From the NCBI RefSeq assembly GCF_000737695.1, contig NZ_JPRM01000006.1, positions 124,001 through 188,000 on the forward strand: a DNA stretch of 64,000 nt, in the 5' to 3' direction. Positions 38,503-48,911 of this stretch are shown one piece after another. This DNA comes from Flavobacterium hydatis (GTDB taxonomy: Bacteria > Bacteroidota > Bacteroidia > Flavobacteriales > Flavobacteriaceae). The notes under the pieces are model-generated. The model made no database searches. It worked only from the letters and a program-made list of their open reading frames with translations, and was not told where the DNA came from. A program made the position numbers and the translations under genes. The first letter of the stretch is position 1. Every line of letters begins with the position of its first letter.

Positions 38503-38793
38503 TTAGATATTGTTGTAAAAATCAATTGTTTCTCCTTCTTGTACTTGAACAATTGCTTTTTTGATTGCATTTGTCTTTCCGCTGATCAAACCACTTTTCG
38601 TGTATTTTGTAGTTCTATCCGGTCTTACGTTCATCGTGTTAACTGAAACGATAGTTACTCCATAAGCAGCTTCAACAGCTTTCTTAATCTGAACTTTGTT
38701 TGCTTTTTTATCAACAACGAATCCGAAGCGGTTTAAAACTTCACTTTCCTTGGTTACTTTTTCAGTTACTATAGGTCTAATTATGATACTCAT
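38503..38793 (-). CDS. rplW: 50S ribosomal protein L23
   Basis: 96 residues: MSIIIRPIVTEKVTKESEVLNRFGFVVDKKANKVQIKKAVE, then NTMNVRPDRTTKYTKSGLISG. L23 forms the docking site for trigger factor and SRP at the exit tunnel. It follows rplD by 7 bases. Confidence 0.97.
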   Translation of the reverse strand: MSIIIRPIVTEKVTKESEVLNRFGFVVDKKANKVQIKKAVEAAYGVTIVSVNTMNVRPDRTTKYTKSGLISGKTNAIKKAIVQVQEGETIDFYNNI

Positions 38794-38800
38794 ACTCCTA

Positions 38801-39430
38801 TTATTTGCTTAAATTTTCTTCAATTACCTCTAAAGAACTCTCTAAAAGCACTAAATTATTAGCGTTTAGAATCGCGTAAGTACTTAATTCGTAACTACTT
38901 ACAACATTAGAAGCCTTTAAATTGCGTGACGACAAATATACATTTTTATTCGACTCTCCCAACACAAATAAAGATTTTTTATTTTCTAACCCTAAAGCTT
39001 TCAAAACATTAATGAAATTTTTAGTGTTTGGAGTTTCAAAATTAAAGTCTTCTAAAACAACAATACTTGCTTCTTTTGCTTTAATTGAGAAAGCAGATTT
39101 TCTTGCCAATCTCTTTAAGTTTTTGTTCAATTTGAATGAATAACTTCTTGGTCTTGGTCCGAAAACTGTTCCACCGCCTTTAAACAAAGGGTTTTTAATA
39201 CTACCCGCACGAGCAGTACCAGTTCCTTTTTGTTTTTTAATCTTACGTGTACTTCCCGCTACTTCAGCTCTTTCTTTAGCTTTGTGAGTACCTTGTCTTT
39301 GATTAGCTAAATATTGCTTAACATCAAGATATACAGCGTGATTATTTGGTTCAATTGCGAATACTGAATCAGAAAGTTGAACTTTTCTACCAGTATCTTT
39401 TCCGTTGAAATCTAATACTTTTACTTCCAT
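38801..39430 (-). CDS. rplD: 50S ribosomal protein L4
   Basis: 209 residues: [63 protein letters not shown] is the long tunnel-lining loop region (paraphrased as positions about 40-105), followed by the globular part. In E. coli L4 represses the S10 operon by attenuation; no such leader is proved here, though an inverted repeat lies before rplC. Its ATG overlaps the rplC stop by one base (TAATG). Confidence 0.97.
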   Translation of the reverse strand: MEVKVLDFNGKDTGRKVQLSDSVFAIEPNNHAVYLDVKQYLANQRQGTHKAKERAEVAGSTRKIKKQKGTGTARAGSIKNPLFKGGGTVFGPRPRSYSFKLNKNLKRLARKSAFSIKAKEASIVVLEDFNFETPNTKNFINVLKALGLENKKSLFVLGESNKNVYLSSRNLKASNVVSSYELSTYAILNANNLVLLESSLEVIEENLSK

Positions 39431-40047
39431 TACTTCTGAATGATTACATAAGAGTTGTTATGACCAGGAACACATCCTTTAATAACTAGTAAGTTCTTTT
39501 CAGCAACTACTTTTAAAACTCTAAGGTTTTGAACTTTTACATTGTCTCCTCCCATTCTTCCAGCCATACGCATTCCTTTGAATACTCTAGATGGATAAGA
39601 AGAAGCTCCCACAGAACCTGGCGCTCTTAAACGGTTGTGTTGACCGTGAGTTGCCTGACCAACACCACCAAAACCGTGACGTTTTACAACCCCTTGAAAA
39701 CCTTTACCTTTAGACACACCTTGTACATCTACAAATTCTCCTTCAGAAAAAATAGAAACATCAATAAGATCTCCTAATTTTTGCTCTGTTGCGAAATCTT
39801 GGAATTCAACGACTTTTTTCTTAGCTACAGTTCCAGCTTTCTTAAAGTGACCTAAAGCCGCTTTTGTGGAATGTTTCTCGTTTTTGTCATCGAAACCTAG
39901 TTGCAACGCTTCATACCCGTCAACACCTTTGGTTCTGACTTGGGTAACAACACATGGACCAGCTTCGATTACTGTACAAGGAATATTTTTCCCGTTTTCA
40001 TCAAAAATACTTGTCATGCCGATTTTTCTACCAATTAACCCAGACAT
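39430..40047 (-). CDS. rplC: 50S ribosomal protein L3
   Basis: 205 residues: [19 protein letters not shown], then [54 protein letters not shown] as a central block with the methylated Gln equivalent in GQHN. It is an early 23S rRNA binder. A 155-base gap with a promoter-like sequence and an inverted repeat separates it from rpsJ. Confidence 0.98.
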   Translation of the reverse strand: MSGLIGRKIGMTSIFDENGKNIPCTVIEAGPCVVTQVRTKGVDGYEALQLGFDDKNEKHSTKAALGHFKKAGTVAKKKVVEFQDFATEQKLGDLIDVSIFSEGEFVDVQGVSKGKGFQGVVKRHGFGGVGQATHGQHNRLRAPGSVGASSYPSRVFKGMRMAGRMGGDNVKVQNLRVLKVVAEKNLLVIKGCVPGHNNSYVIIQK

Positions 40048-40084
40048 AAATATTAATTATTAATTATTAAATATAAATATAGAA

Positions 40085-40180
40085 CGCAGCTTTTAAACCG
40101 AATCCTATTTTTTAAGAGGTGCAAAAGTATAACTTATTTACACACAAACCAAAAAAAATATTTTTCGTCTAAAAGCAGCG
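40085..40180 (-). promoter_or_regulatory. Long-range inverted repeat between rpsJ and rplC
   Basis: The 14-base arms at 40085-40098 (CGCAGCTTTTAAAC) and 40167-40180 (GTCTAAAAGCAGCG) are complementary except for one mismatch and one G-U pair when read as minus-strand RNA. They enclose 68 bases containing a promoter-like sequence. Transcripts from rpsJ could fold here, whereas transcripts from the internal promoter would hold only the rplC-proximal arm. Confidence 0.4.
40122..40152 (-). promoter_or_regulatory. Candidate promoter before rplC (TTG-N20-TACTTTTG)
   Basis: On the minus strand TTG (40150-40152) is followed after 20 bases by TACTTTTG (40122-40129), giving a predicted leader of about 65-70 bases before rplC. 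It would drive the S10-spc-alpha genes separately from the rpsL-fusA segment. Confidence 0.55.
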
Positions 40181-40202
40181 TCCTTTTTTACTCTTGAACT
40201 AC

Positions 40203-40508
40203 TTAAACTTTGATCTCAACCTCCACTCCACTTGGCAATTCAAGTTTCATTAGAGCATCGATAGTTTTAGATGAAGATGAATAAATGTCAATTAATCTCT
40301 TATATGACATTACTTCGAATTGCTCTCTTGCTTTTTTGTTAACGTGCGGAGAACGTAGTACAGTGAAAAGTTTTTTATGTGTTGGCAACGGAATTGGACC
40401 TGTTACAACAGCACCGGTACTCTTAACTGTTTTTACAATCTTTTCAGCAGATTTATCCACCAACATGTGATCGTAAGATTTTAGTTTTATTCTGATTTTT
40501 TGACTCAT
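40203..40508 (-). CDS. rpsJ: 30S ribosomal protein S10
   Basis: 101 residues: [56 protein letters not shown] and [15 protein letters not shown]10 (NusE) also joins antitermination complexes with NusB. It is linked to fusA by 11 bases; tuf, which often stands between fusA and rpsJ in other phyla, is absent. Confidence 0.98.
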   Translation of the reverse strand: MSQKIRIKLKSYDHMLVDKSAEKIVKTVKSTGAVVTGPIPLPTHKKLFTVLRSPHVNKKAREQFEVMSYKRLIDIYSSSSKTIDALMKLELPSGVEVEIKV

Positions 40509-40519
40509 TTTCTTAAAGA

Positions 40520-42676
40520 TTAAGCGTTTCCTTTTGCTTTTTTGATAACTGCTTCCGAAATATTAGAAGGTGTTTCAGCGTAGTGTGAAAATTCCATTGT
40601 AGATGTTGCTCTACCAGACGAAAGTGTTCTTAATGTTGTTACATAACCAAACATTTCTGATAAAGGCACATCAGCTTTGATAGTTTTTGCACCATTTCTG
40701 TCACCCATGTCATTAACCTGACCTCTACGACGGTTAATATCACCTACGATATCTCCCATGTTTTCTTCTGGTGTAATAACCTCCATTTTCATGATTGGTT
40801 CAAGAATGATTGCCCCAGCAGCTTTAGCCACTTCTCTATACCCCATTCTAGCTGCTAACTCAAAAGAAAGCGCATCTGAATCGACAGGGTGGAAAGATCC
40901 GTCAGTTAAAGTCACTTTTAAACTATCTACTTGATATCCTGCTAAAGGACCAGTTTTCATAGCTTCACGGAAACCTTTTTCTACAGATGGAATATACTCC
41001 TTAGGAACGTTTCCACCTTTTACAGCATTAATAAATTGCAACCCAACAGGAACTTTACCATCAACTTCGTCAGCTGGCTCAAGTGTAAATACGATATCCC
41101 CGAATTTTCCACGACCCCCTGATTGTTTTTTGTAAGTTTCTCTATGCGTAGCACTTCTTGTAAACGCTTCTTTATATTCAACTTGAGGCTCACCTTGATT
41201 TACTTCAACTTTAAATTCACGTTTCATACGATCAATCAAGATATCTAAGTGAAGCTCACCCATACCTGATATAATAGTTTGCCCTGAAGCCTCATCTGTT
41301 CTAACCGTAAATGTCGGATCCTCCTCAGCTAATTTAGCCAAAGCCATACCCATTTTATCTACGTCAGCCTTAGTTTTAGGCTCAATTGCAATACCAATTA
41401 CCGGTGCAGGGAATTTCATTGACTCAAGAATAATTGGATGTTTCTCATCACACATTGTATCTCCAGTCTTAATATCTTTAAATCCAACTGCTGCTCCAAT
41501 ATCCCCAGCTTCGATATAATCGATAGGATTTTGTTTATTAGCATGCATTTGGTAGATACGAGAAATTCTTTCTTTGTTTCCAGAACGAGTATTCAAAATA
41601 TATGAACCCGCATCCAAACGACCTGAATAAGCACGGAAGAAAGCTAAACGACCAACATAAGGGTCAGTAGCAATTTTAAATGCTAAAGCAGCGAATGGCT
41701 CTTTTACGTCTGGACGACGAAGAATTTTAGTTTGATCCTCCTCTAATAAATCAACATCATCAGGATGAATTCCTTCGATACCTTCTTTATCCATTGGAGA
41801 TGGCAAATATTTACATACAGCATCTAACATAAATTGAACTCCTTTATTTTTAAAAGAAGAACCAGCAAGCATCGGAATGATTGCCATATCTATAGTAGCA
41901 GCTCTTAAAGCATTATTAATTTCCTCTTCAGTAATAGAGCTTTCATCCTCCATATACTTATCAAGAAGGTTCTCATCGTAGTCAGCAACTGCTTCGATAA
42001 GTATAGATCTATACTCTTTTACCTCTGCAAGCATATCCTCTGGAATAGGCACGATATCAAAAGTAGCCCCTTGAGTTTCATCATGCCAAATAATAGCTTG
42101 ATTTTTAACCAAATCAACTACACCTTTGAAATCATTCTCTTCACCAATTGGCAAAGTGATTGCAACTGCATTAGATTTCAACATATCTCTAACTTGTTGA
42201 CATACATTCAAAAAGTTAGAACCTTGTCTATCCATTTTATTAACGAATCCCATACGAGGAACTCTATACTGATCAGCAAGTCTCCAGTTAGTTTCTGATT
42301 GTGGCTCAACACCATCAACAGCACTAAACAAGAAAACCAACCCATCAAGCACACGTAAAGAACGATTCACCTCTACAGTAAAATCAACGTGTCCCGGAGT
42401 ATCAATAATATTAAAGTGATAAGGCAATGTTTCTGGCAAAGTTTTACCTTGCTCTGTTGGAAAATTCCACTCACAAGTAGTTGCTGCAGAAGTAATTGTA
42501 ATACCTCTTTCCGCTTCCTGCTCCATCCAGTCCATTGTAGAAGCACCATTATGTACTTCACCAATTTTATGAGTTTTACCAGTATAAAAAAGGATACGCT
42601 CTGTAGTCGTTGTTTTACCAGCATCAATATGAGCAGCAATTCCTATATTTCTTGTATATTTTAAATCTCTAGCCAT
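40520..42676 (-). CDS. fusA: Translation elongation factor G
   Basis: A 718-residue GTPase with the P-loop AHIDAGKT at residues 15-22, switch [21 protein letters not shown] as the NKxD motif, and the later EF-G domains including [17 protein letters not shown] and the C-terminal [23 protein letters not shown]. It drives ribosome translocation. It sits between rpsG and rpsJ in the str segment, and its full length and motifs are typical. Confidence 0.98.
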   Translation of the reverse strand: MARDLKYTRNIGIAAHIDAGKTTTTERILFYTGKTHKIGEVHNGASTMDWMEQEAERGITITSAATTCEWNFPTEQGKTLPETLPYHFNIIDTPGHVDFTVEVNRSLRVLDGLVFLFSAVDGVEPQSETNWRLADQYRVPRMGFVNKMDRQGSNFLNVCQQVRDMLKSNAVAITLPIGEENDFKGVVDLVKNQAIIWHDETQGATFDIVPIPEDMLAEVKEYRSILIEAVADYDENLLDKYMEDESSITEEEINNALRAATIDMAIIPMLAGSSFKNKGVQFMLDAVCKYLPSPMDKEGIEGIHPDDVDLLEEDQTKILRRPDVKEPFAALAFKIATDPYVGRLAFFRAYSGRLDAGSYILNTRSGNKERISRIYQMHANKQNPIDYIEAGDIGAAVGFKDIKTGDTMCDEKHPIILESMKFPAPVIGIAIEPKTKADVDKMGMALAKLAEEDPTFTVRTDEASGQTIISGMGELHLDILIDRMKREFKVEVNQGEPQVEYKEAFTRSATHRETYKKQSGGRGKFGDIVFTLEPADEVDGKVPVGLQFINAVKGGNVPKEYIPSVEKGFREAMKTGPLAGYQVDSLKVTLTDGSFHPVDSDALSFELAARMGYREVAKAAGAIILEPIMKMEVITPEENMGDIVGDINRRRGQVNDMGDRNGAKTIKADVPLSEMFGYVTTLRTLSSGRATSTMEFSHYAETPSNISEAVIKKAKGNA

Positions 42677-42686
42677 TTCTTATGAA

Positions 42687-43163
42687 TTAAAATCTAAAGT
42701 GAGAGAATGCTTTATTTGCTTCAGCCATCTTATGAGTATCCATTCTCTTTTTAACAGCAGCACCTTCTTCTTTAGCCGCAGCTAAACATTCTGAAGCTAA
42801 CCTTTGAGCCATAGATTTTTCATTTCTTCTTCTAGAATAAAGTATTAACCACTTCATTGCCATAGAAATTTTACGATCTGGTCTGATTTGCATTGGAATT
42901 TGGAATGTAGCTCCACCAACTCTACGACTACGTACTTCTACGTGAGGCATAACGTTTGTTAAAGCATCTTTCCAGATTTCTAATGATGATTTTTCTGAAT
43001 CTTGCTTTTTAGACTCTATAATGTCAATTGCATCATAAAATACTTTAAAAGCTGTAGATTTCTTACCGTCCCACATTAAGTTGTTCACAAAACGCGTTAC
43101 CAATTGGTCATTAAACCTCGGGTCTGGTAAAAGTGGTCTTTTCTTTGCCGCTCTTTTTCTCAT
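42687..43163 (-). CDS. rpsG: 30S ribosomal protein S7
   Basis: 158 residues: MRKRAAKKRPLLPDPRFNDQLVTRFVNNLM, VMPHVEVRSRRVGGATFQIP and the C-terminal helix to AFSHFRF. S7 nucleates assembly of the 30S head and in E. coli represses the str operon. The 22-base spacer to rpsL is much shorter than the E. coli spacer that carries the S7 site. Confidence 0.98.
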   Translation of the reverse strand: MRKRAAKKRPLLPDPRFNDQLVTRFVNNLMWDGKKSTAFKVFYDAIDIIESKKQDSEKSSLEIWKDALTNVMPHVEVRSRRVGGATFQIPMQIRPDRKISMAMKWLILYSRRRNEKSMAQRLASECLAAAKEEGAAVKKRMDTHKMAEANKAFSHFRF

Positions 43164-43185
43164 GTCTTTTTTTTAAAAGTTTAAA

Positions 43186-43569
43186 TTACTTTTTTGCTTC
43201 TTTAGGGCGTTTAGCACCGTACTTAGATCTTCTTTGCGTTCTTCCTGCAACTCCTGACGTGTCAAGCGCTCCACGAACGATATGATATCTAACACCTGGT
43301 AAATCTTTTACCCTTCCGCCTCTAACTAATACTATCGAGTGCTCTTGTAAATTGTGTCCTTCTCCAGGGATGTAAGCATTTACTTCATTACCATTTGTCA
43401 AACGCACACGCGCTACTTTACGCATTGCAGAGTTTGGTTTTTTTGGTGTAGTAGTGTAAACACGCGTACAAACCCCTCTTCTTTGAGGACAAGAATCTAA
43501 AGCAACCGATTTACTCTTCTTAGTTATCTGAGTTCTTCCTGTTCTTACTAATTGTTGAATTGTTGGCAT
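43186..43569 (-). CDS. rpsL: 30S ribosomal protein S12
   Basis: 127 residues from the ATG at 43569 ([14 protein letters not shown]), the universal S12 start; upstream in-frame codons lie across the promoter and are rejected. [21 protein letters not shown] holds the wild-type streptomycin-region Lys, and [23 protein letters not shown] the second conserved loop. S12 monitors codon-anticodon pairing. It is the first gene of the 17-kb ribosomal supercluster and is preceded by a textbook TTG-N19-TACATTTG promoter. Confidence 0.98.
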
Positions 43570-43623
43570 AATTAATACTAAAAATTTATTATGTATATTA
43601 AATTCCCGCTTTTTACGGGGTTG

Positions 43624-43653
43624 CAAATGTATAAAATATTTTTCACTATACAA
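43624..43653 (-). promoter_or_regulatory. Promoter of the ribosomal supercluster (TTG-N19-TACATTTG)
   Basis: The minus strand has TTG (43651-43653), a 19-base spacer and TACATTTG (43624-43631), an exact fit to the Flavobacterium promoter pattern. The predicted transcript begins near 43617 and carries a small CCCG/CGGG stem-loop (43605-43619) at its very 5' end, about 35 bases before rpsL. Confidence 0.68.
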
Positions 43654-43751
43654 ACGTTAATACATTAATTTTCAATAACATTATTTAACCTTATGTTTTT
43701 TACCCCAAAGAATTAGATATTTGCATTACTTTTAATAAAACACTTTTAAAA

Positions 43752-45464
43752 TTGAAAACACTCTTATCTTTTTTACTAATAACCACTCTAAGTTTACAAT
43801 GTTATGCACAGCATTTTGAATTAAGACTAACTGGAGCAAACAATTTTGAAAATAAAATTATTGATTCTATCCCCTATTTAAAAAAACACAAAACAACAAA
43901 GTCCATTAGTGATGAAATACAATTATTCTCTGAAAAACTAGCACATAAAGGTTTTATTGACAACCAACTAATCTCAAAAAATCATTTAAACGACAGTACG
44001 TTTGCCGTAAAATTCAACCTAAAAGAAAAAATAAATTCTATACATATATATATAGATAAAAAAGACCCTATTATCAATAACATCTTTCCAAACACAAAAA
44101 ACGACACAATAACCACCTCATACGAAGAAATCGAATCTCTATTAAGTAAAAAAATAAATCAGCTTGAGCATTTAGGATACGCATTTACAAAACTACAACT
44201 CACAAATATTCAACGAAAAAAAAACATTCTTTACGCAACTCTTTACCTTAAAAAAGAAAAGAAAAGAGAAATAAACTCAATCGTACTCAACTACACGCAA
44301 AACAATCAATCGAACATTTTTCCAAAAGGACATCTGAAACAGATTAAAAAAAAATACACTGGAAAAACATTCAATCAAGAAACCACTACAGAAATTTACA
44401 ATGATTTTGAAAAATTCACTTTCATAAAACAAAGTAAATTTCCGGAAATCTTATTCTCAAACGACTCAACCAAAATCTACATATATCTCAAAAAAAGAAA
44501 AGCCAACACTTTTGACGGCTATTTAGGCTTTTCAAATGACGAAAACAAAAAAATAACCTTCAATGGATATCTTGACATAAATCTAGAAAACACCTTACAT
44601 AGTGGAGAACAATTCTCCTTATATTGGAAAAGCGACGGAAACAAGCAAACAACATTCAAAACCAAAATCGAGATTCCCTACCTATTCAAAACACCAACAA
44701 GCTTAAAAGCCGAATTAGAAATTTTCAAACAAGACAGTACTTTCCAAAATACAAAAACCGCTATAGCCCTAGGTTATTACATAAAATACAATTCTCACCT
44801 TTATCTAGGATACCAATCAACCGAATCAAGTGACATTCAAAACACAAACAGCACACTAATTCAGGACTACAAAAACCACTTTACAACAGCAACATTTGAA
44901 TACAAAAAAATAACTCCTGAAAATTTCATCTTCCCAACCAAAACGAACATTAACATAACCACAGGCATCGGAAAAAGAACAAACACAAACAACATAACAG
45001 ATGAGTCAAACGAAAACAAACAGCATTATGCCAATATTGACTTAATTAACATTTTTTATATAAATACTAAAAATAGTTTTTACATAAGAAGTAAAAATTA
45101 CTATCTCTGGAGCAACACATATCTCACAAATGAACTATACAGATTCGGAGGCATTAACTCAATAAGAGGATTTGCCGAAAACAGCCTGCAAGCCAACAAT
45201 ACCAATTTACTAATCACAGAATATCGCTATCAACCTACATCAAATCTATACCTGCATACCATAGCTGACTACGGCCTTTACCAAGATAAAACAGCACTTA
45301 ACGACAAAAATAAATTAAACAACTTGATTGGTATCGGAATAGGCTTAGGTATTTTAACAAGAAACGGATTGCTTAAAATAACTCTTGCAAACGGAAGCTC
45401 TAGCGAAGATCGAATAAAATTCTACAATAGCATCCTTAACATCCAATATAATGTTAAATTCTAA
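43752..45464 (+). CDS. Omp85/BamA-like outer membrane protein
   Basis: The 570-residue product begins at a TTG codon (no ATG gives the signal peptide) with KTLLSFLLITTLSLQCYAQ as a signal peptide ending AQ. The N-terminal third resembles POTRA-like modules; the C-terminal half is a predicted beta-barrel with the Omp85 hallmark GGINSIRGFAENS (the VRGF/Y motif) and a final Phe in NIQYNVKF. Members include BamA, TamA and surface-antigen proteins that insert or move proteins across the outer membrane. It is shorter than BamA and probably a TamA-like or accessory paralog. No partner gene is adjacent. The sense strand is very rich in A. Confidence 0.75.
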   Translation: MKTLLSFLLITTLSLQCYAQHFELRLTGANNFENKIIDSIPYLKKHKTTKSISDEIQLFSEKLAHKGFIDNQLISKNHLNDSTFAVKFNLKEKINSIHIYIDKKDPIINNIFPNTKNDTITTSYEEIESLLSKKINQLEHLGYAFTKLQLTNIQRKKNILYATLYLKKEKKREINSIVLNYTQNNQSNIFPKGHLKQIKKKYTGKTFNQETTTEIYNDFEKFTFIKQSKFPEILFSNDSTKIYIYLKKRKANTFDGYLGFSNDENKKITFNGYLDINLENTLHSGEQFSLYWKSDGNKQTTFKTKIEIPYLFKTPTSLKAELEIFKQDSTFQNTKTAIALGYYIKYNSHLYLGYQSTESSDIQNTNSTLIQDYKNHFTTATFEYKKITPENFIFPTKTNINITTGIGKRTNTNNITDESNENKQHYANIDLINIFYINTKNSFYIRSKNYYLWSNTYLTNELYRFGGINSIRGFAENSLQANNTNLLITEYRYQPTSNLYLHTIADYGLYQDKTALNDKNKLNNLIGIGIGLGILTRNGLLKITLANGSSSEDRIKFYNSILNIQYNVKF

Positions 45465-45608
45465 AAATAACTTCCCATTAATTACAAATAACAAAAATTA
45501 CCTCTCAATAACCCCCGTATAATTACACATATCTCAGCATTATAACATTTTTGATGAAATATAGAATAATGTTAAATTTTAATTGAAAGCGAAAAAAAAG
45601 TTTTATTT

Positions 45609-45666
45609 ATTAGGAAAGTTAACAAATTATTAAGATTTTTGACAGACTAATTCAAAATATTTTAAA
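45609..45666 (+). repeat. Conserved susC leader, copy 1
   Basis: The 58 bases directly before the first susC start match those before the second susC (52416-52473) at 53 of 58 positions, without gaps. The core TTAACAAATTATTAAGATTTTTG is identical. The similarity continues into the signal-peptide codons. Conservation of untranslated sequence suggests a shared regulatory leader or recent recombination. Confidence 0.7.
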
Positions 45667-48600
45667 ATGAAACTAAAGTTCAATGGATTCTTAGTACTAC
45701 TATTAGTACTAATGGCGCAACTAACTTTTGCGCAAGAGAGAGTTGTTTCAGGTATTGTTTCGGACAATACAGGCATGCCCTTACCAGGCGTGAGTGTATT
45801 GGTTAAAGGAACAAAAAGCGGAACACAAACTGATTTTGATGGTAAATACTCCATCAAAGCATCACCAAGTCAAGTATTAGTATTTAGCTACATTGGGATG
45901 AAAACTCAAGAAATTGTAGCAAGTTCATCATCTGTGAGCGCAAAATTATCAAGTTCATCAGTAGAACTTGAAGGTGTAGTTGTTACAGCATTAGGTATCA
46001 AAAGAGAGAAAAAATCTCTTGGTTACTCTGCACAAACAGTAACTGCAGAACAAGTAAGCACCGTGCCTACTGGAAACTTCGTAAACAACTTATCAGGAAA
46101 AGTTGCTGGTCTTAGCGTAACACAAGGAACAAACTTTGGAGGATCTACAAACGTAGTACTTAGAGGATTTAAATCTATGTTAGGAGACAACCAAGCTTTA
46201 TTTGTAGTAGATGGAGTGCCTATCCTAAATAACAACGTAAATAGCGCGGATCAAAAAAGCGGTAGAGGTGGTGTCGATTACGGAAATGCTGCATCAGACA
46301 TTAACCCAAATAACATTGCTGAAATTAACGTACTAAAAGGAGCTGCTGCGACTGCCCTTTATGGATCTAGAGCTCAAAATGGTGCAATCATCATTACAAC
46401 TAAAAAAGGAAAAGCAAGAAATGACCTATCTGTAGAATTCTCTTCTTCTTACATTATGTCTACAGTAGACAAAAAAACATTCCCTAAATACCAAACTGAA
46501 TACGGTCAAGGATACAACGGAGAAGACAGCTGGGGTAGTTACCAAGGATCTAAACTTGCTTCAACAGGTGATGATGCTTCTTACGGACCTAAATATACTG
46601 GTGAAGATGTTTGGCAATATGGTGCATTCACTCCAGGCTCAGCTACTTTTGGTAAAAAAACACCATGGGTTGCAGCCAAAAACGGACCAATTGAATTCTT
46701 TGAAACTGGTACTACAACAGTAAATAATATTGCTTTAAGTGGAGGTTCAGACAAAGCTACTTATAGATTAACTTATGCTAATACAAATAGTTCAGATGTA
46801 TTACCAAATTCTTTATTAAGCAAAAACAACTTCAATTTTGCAGGAACTTATAAATTTAGCGACAAATTAAGCTCTACATTCAATGCAACTTATGTTTCAC
46901 AAAACACAAGAAACAGAAATTCAACTGGATACGGCGGTAACGCAATAGCTGGTTTTAGACAATGGTGGCCAACTAACGTTGACATCAAAGAGCAAAAAGA
47001 GCTTTACGAAATGAGTCATCAAAATTATACATGGAATATAAAAGGTCCAAATAATGCAACTCCTCTAGCTCCTGCTTTTTGGGATAATCCATATTTCCAA
47101 AGAGAGCAAAATTACAACAATGATAGCAGAAGAAGATTTGCTGCAAATGCAAGTATTAGTTATGATGTATCTAAAAGCATCAACTTAATGGGTAGAATGG
47201 GTACTGACGGATTTAACTTAAAAACAGAAGACAGAATCGCTGTAGGTTCTTATCCAAATGCTTTAGGGTTAAACACAGTAAACCAACCATCTGGTTACGC
47301 TTTAAATTTGTTTGATTATAGTGAACAAAATTATGATTTCTTAGCTACTTACAAAAAAGACTTAGCAGAAGATTTAAATCTTAATTTCATCTTAGGTACA
47401 AACTTTAACGTACAAAGTAAATTCTCTGAAGAGCAATCAACATCTGGAGGATTATACATTCCTGGAATATATACAGTTTCTAACTCAGTATCTGCTATAA
47501 CACTTCCAAGAACAATCAAAACAAGAAAAGAAGTTCTAGGTTTGTTTGCACAAGCAACTTTAGGCTACAAAGGAACATACTATCTTGAAGGATCTGTAAG
47601 AAGAGACGAATCATCTGCTTTACCTACTGACAATAATGCTTACTGGTATTCTGCAATATCTGGAAGTGTGGTATTTTCAAATTGGTTAAAAGATATTGAA
47701 TTCATCAATTTTGGTAAATTCAGAGCTGCTTACGCTCAAGTAGGTTCTGACACAGACCCTAACTTACTTATCAATAGCTATACTGCTAGAAATCCTTTCG
47801 GTACTCCTGCATATTCATATAATACTACTGCAAAAAACCCTAATTTAAAACCACAACAATTAGATAATGTTGAGTTAGGTTTAAACATGCAATTTGCAGA
47901 TAATAGACTTGGATTTGACGTAGCTTGGTTCCAAAACAAAGCTTACAACCAAATTTTACCTTTACCTGTTTCAACAGCTACTGGATCACCATTTAACAAT
48001 TTAAATGCTGGTACTTTAACAACAAAAGGTTTTGAGGTATCCCTTAATGCTACTCCTATTAAAACAGCAAACTTTTCTTGGGATGTTAATGTTAACTGGG
48101 CAAACCCTAACACTAAAGTTACTGAGTTAGCACCTGGTATTGAAAACATTCAAATCAACTCTTTACAAGGAGGAATCAGTATTAATGCTCCTCTTAACAG
48201 AAATTATGGTACAATTTGGGGAACTACTTATGTACTTGACCAATCAGGTAATAGAATTATCGGAGACAACGGTGCTTATTTAGTTTCTACAACTACAGAC
48301 AATGAATTGGGAACATACCAAGCAGACTGGACTGGTGGTTTAAACAATAGATTTACTTACAAAAACGTTTCTTTTAGCTTCTTAATTGATGTGAAAAAAG
48401 GAGGAAGTTTATTCTCACTTGACCAATACTACGGATACGGAACAGGTATATATGCAAATTCAGTTGGAAACAACGATTTAGGAAACCCAATTAGAAATAC
48501 ATTAGCAAACGGTGGAGGTGAATTATTACAAGGTGTTATGGCAAATCCAGCTTATGTACCTGGAAATGGACAACCACAATATGTAACAAACACAACGAGA

Positions 48601-48906
48601 TTAGACAGATCTCAATCAAGTCAAGTTTTAAGCACTGACCCTCCTACAGCACATTTTGTTTACGATGCTGGTTTTGTAAAATTAAGAGAGGTAGCATTTA
48701 CATACAATTTCCCAACAAGTTTATTAGGAAATTCTATAAAAGGAGCTTCATTTAGCTTAATAGGAAACAATCTATGGATAATAGACAAAAGCGTTCCTTA
48801 TTCTGATCCAGAAGCAGGATTATCTTCTGGTAACACACAAGGATACCAGTCAGGACCTATGCCGTCAACAAGAAATATTTCTTTTAACGTCAAACTTAAT
48901 TTTTAA
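45667..48906 (+). CDS. SusC/RagA family TonB-linked outer membrane transporter
   Basis: A 1079-residue protein: signal peptide (residues 1-22, ending FAQ), a carboxypeptidase-D regulatory-like domain (SGIVSDNTGMPLPGVSVLVKG to FSYIGMKTQEI, about residues 26-95), a plug domain (about 110-230, with VLRGFKSMLGDNQALFVVDGVPI and ALYGSRAQNGAIIITTKKGK), and a large barrel ending in NVKLNF with terminal Phe. SusC proteins import glycans or peptides with a SusD lipoprotein lid. Its SusD partner starts 5 bases after the stop. No glycoside hydrolase, sigma or anti-sigma gene is adjacent, so the substrate cannot be proposed. Confidence 0.93.
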   Translation: MKLKFNGFLVLLLVLMAQLTFAQERVVSGIVSDNTGMPLPGVSVLVKGTKSGTQTDFDGKYSIKASPSQVLVFSYIGMKTQEIVASSSSVSAKLSSSSVELEGVVVTALGIKREKKSLGYSAQTVTAEQVSTVPTGNFVNNLSGKVAGLSVTQGTNFGGSTNVVLRGFKSMLGDNQALFVVDGVPILNNNVNSADQKSGRGGVDYGNAASDINPNNIAEINVLKGAAATALYGSRAQNGAIIITTKKGKARNDLSVEFSSSYIMSTVDKKTFPKYQTEYGQGYNGEDSWGSYQGSKLASTGDDASYGPKYTGEDVWQYGAFTPGSATFGKKTPWVAAKNGPIEFFETGTTTVNNIALSGGSDKATYRLTYANTNSSDVLPNSLLSKNNFNFAGTYKFSDKLSSTFNATYVSQNTRNRNSTGYGGNAIAGFRQWWPTNVDIKEQKELYEMSHQNYTWNIKGPNNATPLAPAFWDNPYFQREQNYNNDSRRRFAANASISYDVSKSINLMGRMGTDGFNLKTEDRIAVGSYPNALGLNTVNQPSGYALNLFDYSEQNYDFLATYKKDLAEDLNLNFILGTNFNVQSKFSEEQSTSGGLYIPGIYTVSNSVSAITLPRTIKTRKEVLGLFAQATLGYKGTYYLEGSVRRDESSALPTDNNAYWYSAISGSVVFSNWLKDIEFINFGKFRAAYAQVGSDTDPNLLINSYTARNPFGTPAYSYNTTAKNPNLKPQQLDNVELGLNMQFADNRLGFDVAWFQNKAYNQILPLPVSTATGSPFNNLNAGTLTTKGFEVSLNATPIKTANFSWDVNVNWANPNTKVTELAPGIENIQINSLQGGISINAPLNRNYGTIWGTTYVLDQSGNRIIGDNGAYLVSTTTDNELGTYQADWTGGLNNRFTYKNVSFSFLIDVKKGGSLFSLDQYYGYGTGIYANSVGNNDLGNPIRNTLANGGGELLQGVMANPAYVPGNGQPQYVTNTTRLDRSQSSQVLSTDPPTAHFVYDAGFVKLREVAFTYNFPTSLLGNSIKGASFSLIGNNLWIIDKSVPYSDPEAGLSSGNTQGYQSGPMPSTRNISFNVKLNF

Positions 48907-48911
48907 AAAAA

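Noticed and set aside
43605..43619. CCCG/CGGG hairpin at the rpsL leader considered as a terminator
   Set aside because: Only four base pairs and no T run in the direction of rpsL; at most a small 5'-end structure.
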